From: Onstottus_B sp049273855
GTDB taxonomy: Bacteria; Acidobacteriota; Blastocatellia; UBA7656
Length of the DNA stretch: 58,305 nucleotides
NCBI GenBank assembly: GCA_049273855.1
Contig: JBASRN010000282.1
Coordinates: 1 to 58,305 of the forward strand
Direction: 5' to 3'
Under the pieces are notes generated by a model. It was not told the DNA's origin. It was given only the letters and a program-made list of their open reading frames with translations, and did no database searches. Both the position numbers and the translations under genes were made by a program. Positions 19,533 to 26,933 of this stretch are shown here, piece by piece (positions within the stretch are counted from its first letter, which is position 1; every line of letters starts with the position of its first letter).

Positions 19533-20516
19533 ATGGACCCCAAGGCAATCATCGATACATCAGAGAGTCGCTCGCGCATGTTTCACGAGCCGCTCGAAGC
19601 GTGGGAGCTTATAGGCAACACTCCGGTGCTTCGTCTTCGGAACGTCGCGCCGCAATCCGGCCGCGTCGAAATCTACGCCAAAGCCGAATGGTTCAATCCA
19701 GGCGGCTCGGTTAAGGACCGGCCCGCACTCAGCATGATTCTGGATGGCGAACGAACCGGCCGGCTCACAAGAGACAAGATCATCTTGGACGCGACAAGCG
19801 GAAACACCGGCATCGCATACGCGTGGATCGGAGCTGCTCGCGGCTACAAGGTGAAGCTTGCGCTGCCGCAGAACGCCAGCGACGAACGAAAGCGAATCCT
19901 GAAGAGTTATGGCGCGGAGCTCGTATTGACCAGCCCGCTTGAAGGTTCGGACGGCGCAATCAGGGAAGCACGAAGACTATTTGCTGAAGACCCCGGTCTG
20001 TACTTCTATGCTGATCAATACAACAACCCGGCGAATTGGCGCGCGCACTATGAGACGACCGCGAACGAAATCTGGGAGCAGACCGGAGGGCGCGTTACTC
20101 ACTTTGTCGCGGGACTTGGAACGAGTGGGACTTTTGTTGGAACCAGCCGTCGTCTGAAGGAACTCAACCCGGCGATTCGGGTTATCTCGTTTCAGCCTGA
20201 CTCGCCGTTTCACGGGCTTGAAGGCTTGAAGCACATGGAGACGGCTATCGTGCCCGGCATTTATGATTCGGCGCTTGCGGATGAGCAATACGAGATACGG
20301 ACCGAGGAAGCTCACCAGTGCACACGAAGGTTAGGCAGGCGAGAAGGGTTGCTCGTGGGAGTATCGTCCGGGGCAGCCTTCGCGTGTGCGCTAAAGGTAG
20401 CTGAGAAGATCGAGTCGGGTGTGATCGTGACGGTGTTTCCCGACGCCGGTGATAAGTACTTGAGCGAGCGTTTCTGGGATGATCACCTAAGCCCAGAGAG
20501 AGATCTGACAGGTTGA
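19533..20516 (+). CDS. Cysteine synthase family PLP enzyme (CysM-like)
   Basis: 327 residues from the ATG at 19533 (the frame is open from 19452, but that part derives from repeat A; MFHEPLEAWE at 19578 is another candidate). Fold type II PLP enzyme: the lysine that binds PLP lies in FNPGGSVKDRPAL, the substrate loop is DATSGNTGIAYAW, the phosphate cup GLGTSGTFVG, and the pyridine-binding serine is in GVSSGAAFA. It replaces an activated serine ester with sulfide or a protein thiocarboxylate to form cysteine. Its neighbours (JAMM peptidase; carrier-E1-rhodanese fusion) match those of mycobacterial CysM, which uses O-phosphoserine and a carrier thiocarboxylate, so that route is inferred. Whether it uses O-acetyl- or O-phosphoserine cannot be read directly. 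Confidence 0.9.
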   Translation: MDPKAIIDTSESRSRMFHEPLEAWELIGNTPVLRLRNVAPQSGRVEIYAKAEWFNPGGSVKDRPALSMILDGERTGRLTRDKIILDATSGNTGIAYAWIGAARGYKVKLALPQNASDERKRILKSYGAELVLTSPLEGSDGAIREARRLFAEDPGLYFYADQYNNPANWRAHYETTANEIWEQTGGRVTHFVAGLGTSGTFVGTSRRLKELNPAIRVISFQPDSPFHGLEGLKHMETAIVPGIYDSALADEQYEIRTEEAHQCTRRLGRREGLLVGVSSGAAFACALKVAEKIESGVIVTVFPDAGDKYLSERFWDDHLSPERDLTG

Positions 20517-20575
20517 ATAATGGGTTGGCTCGGCGAGTCATTTCAAGAGATCAGACATCGACAATGGGAGGCACA

Positions 20576-21115
20576 GTGAGTCGAGACAGCGGGTTGTTAA
20601 TCATCGACGTTCAAGTCGGCATAATCGAAGGCTTCCGCGCTTACCGCGGCCGTGAGGTGCTTGACCAAATCAACAACTTGCGAGCGAAAGCCCGCGCTGC
20701 GAATATGCCGGTCATCTACGTCCAGCACGATGGTGAGAAGGGACATCCTCTTGAAGTGGGTACTGAAGGTTGGCAGATTCATCCAGAGATCAAGCCTCAC
20801 GAAGAAGACTTGATCATCCGCAAGCGAGCTTCTGATTCTTTTTTTGAGACGACTCTCCGGCGCGAGCTGGAAGCGAGAGGCGTCAACCATCTAATCGTCA
20901 CCGGATGCATGACCGAATACTGCGTTGATACCACTGCCCGTCGCGCGATCAGCATTGGCTATGATGTTACTCTGGTCAGTAACGCTCACACGACGATCGA
21001 CAACAAGCTATTGACTGCGGCGCAGATCATCGCGCATCACAACGCGTTGCTGGATGGCTTCGACGCGGGTTCTCGCGCGATCACCGTGAAGCCTTCGGAT
21101 GAAGTGACTTTCTAA
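20576..21115 (+). CDS. Isochorismatase-family cysteine hydrolase
   Basis: 179 residues from the GTG at 20576, chosen because GGGAGG (20566-20571) lies four bases upstream; the ATG at 20564 has no such site. The catalytic triad of the family is visible: Asp in GLLIIDVQ, Lys in LIIRKRASDSFF, and Cys in VTGCMTEYCVDTTARRA. Members hydrolyse amides or pterin-like substrates, such as nicotinamide and isochorismate; the exact substrate is unknown. It lies 59 bases after the cysteine synthase and 18 bases before the JAMM peptidase, so it looks like part of the sulfur operon, though a role there is not established. Confidence 0.88.
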   Translation: MSRDSGLLIIDVQVGIIEGFRAYRGREVLDQINNLRAKARAANMPVIYVQHDGEKGHPLEVGTEGWQIHPEIKPHEEDLIIRKRASDSFFETTLRRELEARGVNHLIVTGCMTEYCVDTTARRAISIGYDVTLVSNAHTTIDNKLLTAAQIIAHHNALLDGFDAGSRAITVKPSDEVTF

Positions 21116-21133
21116 TTGAAGGAACAATGCGAA

Positions 21134-21562
21134 GTGGCGATCAAAGTTAACTCCCAACACCTGGATCAAATAAGGAAGCACGGAGAGCGGACTTACCCGC
21201 ACGAGTGCTGCGGGTTTCTACTGGGAGACCGCGAAGGCTCGACCAACCACCTTCGCGAGGTCTACCCGGGCGAGAACGAGCGCCAGGATTCGCGACACAA
21301 TCGCTATTTGATCACGCCCGAACAGAGCCAACGCGCCGATGGGTATGCGCGCTCGCGCAAACTCGGCGTCATCGGCTACTACCATTCTCACCCCGATCAT
21401 CCCGCCGCGCCGTCGGGCTACGATCTGGATCACTCCTGCTGGCCCGGAGAATCCTACATCATCGTCGCAATCGAAAAAGGAAAAGCGGCGGCGCTCAATT
21501 CCTTTACCAAACCCGACTACACTCAGTTCGAGCAGGAAGAAATCCTGGTTGAAGACTGTTAG
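21134..21562 (+). CDS. M67 family JAMM metallopeptidase (Mec-like)
   Basis: 142 residues. GTG 21134 (AAGGA ten bases upstream) gives the usual short N-terminus; TTG 21116, directly after the previous stop, is the alternative. The JAMM zinc motif is complete: Glu in TYPHECCGFLLG, then YYHSHPDHPAAPSGYDLDH providing HxHP and SxxD. Bacterial members such as Mec of Mycobacterium release cysteine from the carrier CysO-cysteine adduct by cutting after its terminal Gly-Gly. The next gene encodes such a carrier fused to an E1 enzyme, and a cysteine synthase lies upstream. So the likely task is to cleave after the carrier's Gly-Gly, either to free cysteine or to detach the carrier itself. Confidence 0.9.
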   Translation: MAIKVNSQHLDQIRKHGERTYPHECCGFLLGDREGSTNHLREVYPGENERQDSRHNRYLITPEQSQRADGYARSRKLGVIGYYHSHPDHPAAPSGYDLDHSCWPGESYIIVAIEKGKAAALNSFTKPDYTQFEQEEILVEDC

Positions 21563-21626
21563 CGAGTTGCAATTTCCATCATCCGTCCGTGAGAATCAGA
21601 AGCGGGCCGATGACGAAGGAGACCCC

Positions 21627-23072
21627 ATGGCTATAGCTATTTTGATACCCACCGCGCTTCGCAGTTTCACTCGAGGCGAAGAGTCAGTCGAGGTTACTGG
21701 AGCGACGGTTGCGGACGCGTTGCTTTCGCTGCTTGATGCGTTTCCCGCCTTGCGCAGGCATCTGTACAACGAAGAAGGCCAGCTTCGACATTTTGTTAAC
21801 GTTTACATCAATGACGAAGACATTCGTTATTCCGGCGAGACTACGAGTTCCCTCAAGGACGGCGACACGATCAGCATAATCCCGTCGATCGCAGGAGGCT
21901 CGACCGCCGCAGAAGACGCCGCGCAAACAGTGGAGTTGGATCGCGACGAGATACTGCGCTACAGCCGGCACTTGATAATGCCCGAGGTCGCGCTTGAAGG
22001 TCAGAAGAAGTTGAAAGCCGCCCGCGTGTTGTGCATCGGAGCGGGCGGGCTCGGCTCGCCGCTCGCGATGTATTTGGCTGCTGCCGGAGTTGGGCGATTG
22101 GGCATTGTCGACTTCGATGTCGTCGACTTCACCAACCTTCAACGGCAGATCATTCACTCGACGGCTAACGTCGGGCGCTTGAAACTCGATTCGGCGAAGG
22201 AGCGCATCGCGGAGATCAATCCTTATGTTCGGGTCGATACCTTCGAGACCGCGCTGTCCTCGGAGAACGCGCTGGATTTGTTTGCCGATTACGACATCAT
22301 CGTCGACGGCACTGACAATTTTCCGACTCGCTACCTGGTGAATGATGCTTGCGTGTTGATGGGCAAGCCTAACGTGTACGGATCGATCTTTCGATTCGAA
22401 GGTCAGGCGACGGTGTTCTACGCGAAGGAAGGCCCGTGCTATCGCTGTCTTTATCCGGAGCCGCCGCCGCCGGGGCTTGTGCCGAGCTGTGCGGAAGGGG
22501 GTGTGCTTGGCGTGTTGCCTGGGGTGATCGGTGTGATCCAGGCGATTGAGACGGTGAAGCTGATACTCGGGAAAGGGGACTCGCTGATCGGGCGGCTCCT
22601 GTTGTTCGACGCGATGAAGATGAAATTCCGAGAGTTGAAGCTTCGAAAGAATCCCAACTGCCCGATCTGCGGCGTGAATCCAACGGTGACCGGGCTGATA
22701 GACTACCAGCAGTTCTGCGGGGTTACGCCGCACGAAGAGGTGAGCGTGGGCTCGGAGTTCGAAATAACACCGCTCGATCTGAAAGCTAAGATGGATCGCA
22801 GCGAGGAATTTGTGTTGTTGGATGTGCGCCAGCCTGAAGAGTTTGCGATCTGCTCGATCCCGGGATCGCGATTGATTCCTCAGGCGATGGTGCCTGAGCG
22901 ACTGCACGAATTGTCGAGCGCAGACGAGATCGTCGTTCATTGCCGCAGCGGCGTTCGAAGTGGCCAGGTCGTCGAGTTCATGAAGCAGGCTGGGTATCGC
23001 AAGGTGAAGAATCTTGTGGGCGGGATACTTCGTTGGTCTGACGATGTTGACCCGACCGTGCCGAAGTACTGA
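21627..23072 (+). CDS. Sulfur-carrier (ThiS/MoaD) - ThiF/MoeB E1 - rhodanese fusion protein
   Basis: 481 residues from the ATG at 21627, with AAGGAGA just upstream. Domain 1 (1-91) is a ubiquitin-like MoaD/ThiS carrier ending SIIPSIAGG. Domain 2 (about 105-355) is an E1-type adenylyltransferase: GAGGLGSPLAMYLAAAGVG nucleotide loop, VDFDVVDFTNLQRQ, candidate catalytic Cys288 (PSCAEGGVLG), and zinc cysteines CYRC (271/274) and CPIC (345/348). Domain 3 (about 375-475) is a rhodanese with active-site Cys439 (VVHCRSGVRSGQ). Mycobacterial MoeZ has domains 2 and 3 and activates the separate carrier CysO; here all three are joined. The carrier Gly-Gly at 90-91 is internal, followed by STAAEDAAQ, so it cannot be adenylated unless cut. 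JAMM peptidase 64 bases upstream. Confidence 0.93.
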   Translation: MAIAILIPTALRSFTRGEESVEVTGATVADALLSLLDAFPALRRHLYNEEGQLRHFVNVYINDEDIRYSGETTSSLKDGDTISIIPSIAGGSTAAEDAAQTVELDRDEILRYSRHLIMPEVALEGQKKLKAARVLCIGAGGLGSPLAMYLAAAGVGRLGIVDFDVVDFTNLQRQIIHSTANVGRLKLDSAKERIAEINPYVRVDTFETALSSENALDLFADYDIIVDGTDNFPTRYLVNDACVLMGKPNVYGSIFRFEGQATVFYAKEGPCYRCLYPEPPPPGLVPSCAEGGVLGVLPGVIGVIQAIETVKLILGKGDSLIGRLLLFDAMKMKFRELKLRKNPNCPICGVNPTVTGLIDYQQFCGVTPHEEVSVGSEFEITPLDLKAKMDRSEEFVLLDVRQPEEFAICSIPGSRLIPQAMVPERLHELSSADEIVVHCRSGVRSGQVVEFMKQAGYRKVKNLVGGILRWSDDVDPTVPKY

Positions 23073-23173
23073 ATGCGCTGCAGCTTGTAAGTGGAGCGGG
23101 CAGCCTCCTCATCGTTGTCGAGGGCGCTTTGCCAGACAGGCGCCGGCGGTGGGCCGCGCGTACATCCCAAACG

Positions 23174-24670
23174 ATGCGCTCTCTAGAAGAAAAAGAACAA
23201 CCTCAGGCACTCCCCGAACCGGTCGCTGAGAGGCTAAGAACTGTGCTCGGCCCCAGGAATGTCCTGACCGAGCGAGACGAACTTCTAGTCTACGAAGCCG
23301 ATGCGCTGACGCTCCACAAACACTTGCCTTCCGCTGTAGTCATTCCCGGCAACGCCGATGAGGTCGCCGCAGCTGTGAAGATCCTTGCTGATGCGCGCAT
23401 CCCTTTTACACCGCGGGGCGCCGGCACTGGACTCTCGGGCGGCGCGCTGTCTCTTTCAGGCTCGGTCATCTTTGAGCTCGCGCGGCTCAATCGAATCCTG
23501 AAGCTTGATTACGAGAATCACATCGCGGTCGTCGAAACCGGCGTGATCAACATTCATTTGTCGCAAGCAACCTCGCCGCACGGGTTTCATTACGCGCCTG
23601 ATCCGTCCAGCCAAATGGCCTGTACTATCGGAGGGAACATCGCCGAGAACTCCGGCGGGCCGCACTGCTTGAAGTACGGCATGACCACGAATCACGTGCT
23701 CGCGGTCGAAGCGGTTTTACCAAGCGGCGAGGTCGTGACGCTCGGCGGAGGAGGTGTTGATGTGCCCGGCTACGATCTGCTCGGTGTGTTTGTAGGTTCG
23801 GAAGGGACATTCGGAATCGCAACCAAGGCGACGCTGAAGCTCACCCGGCTGCCGCAGTCGATCAAGACACTGCTGGCTGAATTCATAACAGTGACCGACG
23901 CAAGCCGAAGCGTTTCTGAGATCATTGCAGCGGGTATTCTTCCGGCCGCGCTCGAGATGATCGATCAAGCTACTATCCAGGCGATCGAGGATTCAATCTT
24001 CGCCGGCGGCTTTCCCACTGATGTAGCCGCGTTGCTGATCATCGAGGTCGACGGCCTGCAGGCCGGACTCGAAGCCACCGCTGAGCACGCGGTGGAGATT
24101 TGCCTGCGGAACAAGGCGCGCGCCGTCAGGGTCGCGAAGGACGAAGCTGAGCGGCAGCGGCTATGGGCTGCGCGGAAGCGGGCGTTCGGAGCAATGGGAA
24201 GAATCAAGGCCGACCTCATGGTGCAGGACGCGGTGATACCCCGCTCGCGGTTGCCAGAAGTGCTCGATGAGATTTATGCCATTGCGAAGCGCTACCGGCT
24301 GAAGGTCGCGAACGTGTTTCACGCGGGCGACGGAAATCTTCACCCCAACATCAGTTTCGACGGGCGTGATCCGGATGAGAGACAACGCGTGGAACAGGCG
24401 TCAAGAGAGATCATGCAGTTATGCGTGAGCGTTGGCGGCTCGATCACCGGCGAGCACGGCGTCGGGATGGACAAGATCGAGTCGATGCGATTGATCTTTT
24501 CGGATGAGGATATGGAGCGGATGCTTGCTGTGCGGGAGGTGTTCAATCCGTTCGGGCTCTGCAATCCTGGCAAGGTCATTCCAATGCTGAAGACCTGTCG
24601 CTATTGCGGATTCGGAATGGAAGACTTCCGGCACAAGCTGAAGTCAGCGGACGAAGTGAGCGCGGGCTAA
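23174..24670 (+). CDS. glcD: Glycolate oxidase subunit GlcD (FAD-linked oxidase)
   Basis: 498 residues from the ATG at 23174; an upstream TTG lacks support. The FAD_binding_4 domain shows PFTPRGAGTGLSGGALSLSG and YAPDPSSQMACTIGGNIAEN; the C-terminal FAD-oxidase domain shows FHAGDGNLHPNISFDGRD, GEHGVGMDK and NPFGLCNPGKVIP. It oxidises a 2-hydroxyacid such as glycolate (D-lactate is an alternative) and passes electrons through GlcE and GlcF. It ends with an unusual tail containing CRYCGFG, a CxxC pair. First gene of a glcD / FHA-DUF309 / glcE / glcF operon starting 101 bases after the sulfur-transfer fusion gene. Confidence 0.93.
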   Translation: MRSLEEKEQPQALPEPVAERLRTVLGPRNVLTERDELLVYEADALTLHKHLPSAVVIPGNADEVAAAVKILADARIPFTPRGAGTGLSGGALSLSGSVIFELARLNRILKLDYENHIAVVETGVINIHLSQATSPHGFHYAPDPSSQMACTIGGNIAENSGGPHCLKYGMTTNHVLAVEAVLPSGEVVTLGGGGVDVPGYDLLGVFVGSEGTFGIATKATLKLTRLPQSIKTLLAEFITVTDASRSVSEIIAAGILPAALEMIDQATIQAIEDSIFAGGFPTDVAALLIIEVDGLQAGLEATAEHAVEICLRNKARAVRVAKDEAERQRLWAARKRAFGAMGRIKADLMVQDAVIPRSRLPEVLDEIYAIAKRYRLKVANVFHAGDGNLHPNISFDGRDPDERQRVEQASREIMQLCVSVGGSITGEHGVGMDKIESMRLIFSDEDMERMLAVREVFNPFGLCNPGKVIPMLKTCRYCGFGMEDFRHKLKSADEVSAG

Positions 24671-24730
24671 CCAGGGCCTTTACGAACAATTCTGGTGATG
24701 CTATTGAAACCATGCCATATTGTTCCCGCG

Positions 24731-25522
24731 ATGGCTTCGCTAAGACTTCTCACAGAAGAGCGCGCAGGCGAGACAGTCGTGCTCGACAAGAACAAGACGA
24801 TCTTCGGCCGGCATCAATCTTGCGACTGTCGGCTACCGGGCAAGACGGTTTCGCGTGAGCACTTCGCAATCGAGCGAAACAACGGAAAATTCTTCCTTGT
24901 TGATCTTGAAAGCGTCAACGGGACCTTCGCCAATGGAGAGCGCGTGTCATGGGTGGAGTTGAAGGATGGAGACACGATAAAGGCGGGGCCTTATGCCTTG
25001 CTTTTTGAGGAGGCTGCCGAATCAGATCAGACCAGTGGTTCAACAAGCGTAGGTCGGGCATCAAACAACTCGAAGACGAGCGACGAGAGGCGGCAGTCGT
25101 TCAAAGCGGAACACGAGCGACTCTATTCGCGCCAGTATCTCGAAGGCATCGAGCACTTCAATACGCGTCGTTACTTCGACGCTCATGAGGTTTGGGAAGA
25201 GGTCTGGCTTCACGCTTCAGACCAGACGAAGCTCTTCTATCAGATGCTTATTCAAACGGCGGTCGGGTTGCATCACTACGAGCGCGGCAACATGCGTGGC
25301 GCAAGTGGAATGTATCAGAACGTGGTCGCCAAGCTTCAGCGGTTGCCGGCAACCTATATGTCGATCGACCTTATCGAGTTTGCTCGCCGGTTGAAGGTTT
25401 TTTTTGCTGAGCAGGCCGAGCACGGGGGCGAGGCTGCCGATAGCGCGGAAAAGCAGCGGCCGGTGATTGAGCTCATGGATGCCAACGCAGACACAGGCGG
25501 ACATCGAACAAAGTTGGAATGA
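24731..25522 (+). CDS. FHA domain - DUF309 fusion protein
   Basis: 263 residues from the ATG at 24731; the frame also opens at GTG 24695, and no clear Shine-Dalgarno decides. Residues 1-100 form a forkhead-associated phosphothreonine-binding domain: TIFGRHQSCDCRLPG, VSREHFAI, LESVNGTFANGERV. After a Ser/Thr-rich linker, residues of about 130-230 form a DUF309 domain: GIEHFNTRRYFDAHEVWEEV, LFYQMLIQTAVGLHHYERGN. DUF309 is a small helical domain of unknown function. The FHA domain suggests regulation by a Ser/Thr kinase, none of which is in the window. The stop overlaps the glcE start by four bases (ATGA), indicating translational coupling inside the glycolate oxidase operon. Confidence 0.88.
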   Translation: MASLRLLTEERAGETVVLDKNKTIFGRHQSCDCRLPGKTVSREHFAIERNNGKFFLVDLESVNGTFANGERVSWVELKDGDTIKAGPYALLFEEAAESDQTSGSTSVGRASNNSKTSDERRQSFKAEHERLYSRQYLEGIEHFNTRRYFDAHEVWEEVWLHASDQTKLFYQMLIQTAVGLHHYERGNMRGASGMYQNVVAKLQRLPATYMSIDLIEFARRLKVFFAEQAEHGGEAADSAEKQRPVIELMDANADTGGHRTKLE

Positions 25523-26799
25523 GCGTTAAAGAACTAGAACTCTTCAGATCGATCGAATCCGTTCTGGGCAGCGACAACGTGAGGCAATCCACGGCGCTTA
25601 GGGTGCAGGGCATCGCTCCTTCGGTCCTGGCGCTTCCGGGTTGCGCGCGGGAAGTCGCCGAGTGCTTGCGCATCAGCTCGAAGTTGCGCGCGACAGTGAT
25701 TCCAGCAGGGTCGATGAGTTGGCTTGATTGCGGCAACCAGGTTCGCAGCGCCGACGTGGTTCTTAGCCTTGAACGAATGACCCGCGTTGTCGACTACAGT
25801 GCGCCGGACCTCACCGTCACGGTACAAGCAGGACTGCTTCTTCGCGAGCTTAACGGGCTGACGACGCGCGAACGGCAATGGCTTCCACTTGATCCACCGG
25901 GTTCTTCCACTGCTTCGGCGGGCGCGGTGGCGGCTTGCAATTCGAGCGGACCGTTGAGGCTTGGGTTCGGGACTCCTCGCGACTACGTGCTTGGCTTGAA
26001 GCTAGCTCACGCGGACGGAGCGGAAAGCAGATGCGGCGGCCGGGTTGTGAAAAACGTAGCGGGCTACGATATGAACAAGCTATACGTCGGGAGCTATGGC
26101 ACACTTGCAGTGATCACCGAGCTGACTTTCAAGCTGCGCCCGCTGCCCGACGGCAACGCAACACTTGTTCTAACGGCAAAGGATCCCGCTTCGTTGTCGG
26201 ACTTCGCCGGTCGAGTGATTGCGTCTGATCTTCAGCCGGCTTCGGTCTTTCTCACGAAGGGATTGGTTGCTGACTTGAACGCGTCGAGTGCTGAAACGGA
26301 AAGACTGATTATCCGCTTCATCGACAACGACGCGGCGGTCCGTCACCAAGTCAATTGGATAAAACATGAGATTGGAGACGACTTCGATGTAATCGTGTTG
26401 ATTGACTATGACAGCGAGTCTTGGTGGCAGCGGGTGGCTGACATCGACCAGAGAGCCACGAATGCGGTTAGAATCAGTGTACCCATTGCGGGCGTCGCCT
26501 CGACGCTACGTAAGGTGGCGATTGCAGGATGTGCCGCAGCGGTTGATTTTGGTACGGGAATAGTCCGCGTCGCGTTTAATGAGGATGAGAATAGAACGAT
26601 CGAGACGATCCAGCGTCTGCGATCTGAAGCCGCCGAATCGGGCGGGACGCTTTTCGTGGAGCGCGCATCATCGGGAGTCAAGCAGCGCGTTGATGCGTGG
26701 GGAACGGCCCACGTTGCGGATAACCTGATGAGATCGGTCAAAGCGAAGTTCGACCCCGAGTCGGTTTTGAATCCCGGGCGCTTCGTTGCCGGGATATGA
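25519..26799 (+). CDS. glcE: Glycolate oxidase subunit GlcE-like FAD-binding protein
   Basis: 426 residues. Its ATG overlaps the stop of the preceding gene (ATGA). The FAD-binding PCMH domain is seen in VIPAGSMSWLDCGN, VVLSLERMTRVVDYSAPDLT, PLDPPGSSTASAGAVAACNS and GRVVKNVAGYDMNKLYVGSY. The C-terminal half is degenerate compared with GlcD but ends with the shared FDPESVLNPGRFVAGI. GlcE pairs with GlcD and GlcF in the membrane-associated glycolate dehydrogenase complex. Order and coupling support the assignment. The C-terminal part is longer than in E. coli GlcE (about 350 residues). Confidence 0.88.
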   Translation: MSVKELELFRSIESVLGSDNVRQSTALRVQGIAPSVLALPGCAREVAECLRISSKLRATVIPAGSMSWLDCGNQVRSADVVLSLERMTRVVDYSAPDLTVTVQAGLLLRELNGLTTRERQWLPLDPPGSSTASAGAVAACNSSGPLRLGFGTPRDYVLGLKLAHADGAESRCGGRVVKNVAGYDMNKLYVGSYGTLAVITELTFKLRPLPDGNATLVLTAKDPASLSDFAGRVIASDLQPASVFLTKGLVADLNASSAETERLIIRFIDNDAAVRHQVNWIKHEIGDDFDVIVLIDYDSESWWQRVADIDQRATNAVRISVPIAGVASTLRKVAIAGCAAAVDFGTGIVRVAFNEDENRTIETIQRLRSEAAESGGTLFVERASSGVKQRVDAWGTAHVADNLMRSVKAKFDPESVLNPGRFVAGI

Positions 26800-26810
26800 G
26801 AAAGTCGTTC

Positions 26811-26892
26811 GCCGCGACACGCAGAGACGCTGAGCTGCTGAGACCCACTCTACGCGGCCTCGGTGGCGCCTGCGCTTCTGCGGTGGGGAACT
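26811..26892. repeat. Degenerate fragment possibly of repeat family A
   Basis: Between glcE and glcF, CACGCAGAGACGCTGAG and GCCTGCGCTTCTGCGGTGGG resemble the GCAGAGACGC and CTCTGCGG arms of family A, but the conserved CCGCGGTTAG centre and the flanks are lost. Weak call. Confidence 0.35.
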
Positions 26893-26933
26893 CTGTATTA
26901 GTGTGCCGAAACGATTGAGAGGAGCCCTCTCAA

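Noticed and set aside
21339..21626. N-terminal extension of the carrier-E1-rhodanese gene
   Set aside because: It lies over the JAMM peptidase gene in another frame; AAGGAGA and ATG at 21627 begin the ThiS/MoaD domain.
21684..22940. 418-residue open frame opposite the carrier-E1-rhodanese gene
   Set aside because: It lies fully antisense to a gene with clear domains, has no Shine-Dalgarno and a His/Arg/Gln-rich composition typical of GC-rich shadow frames.
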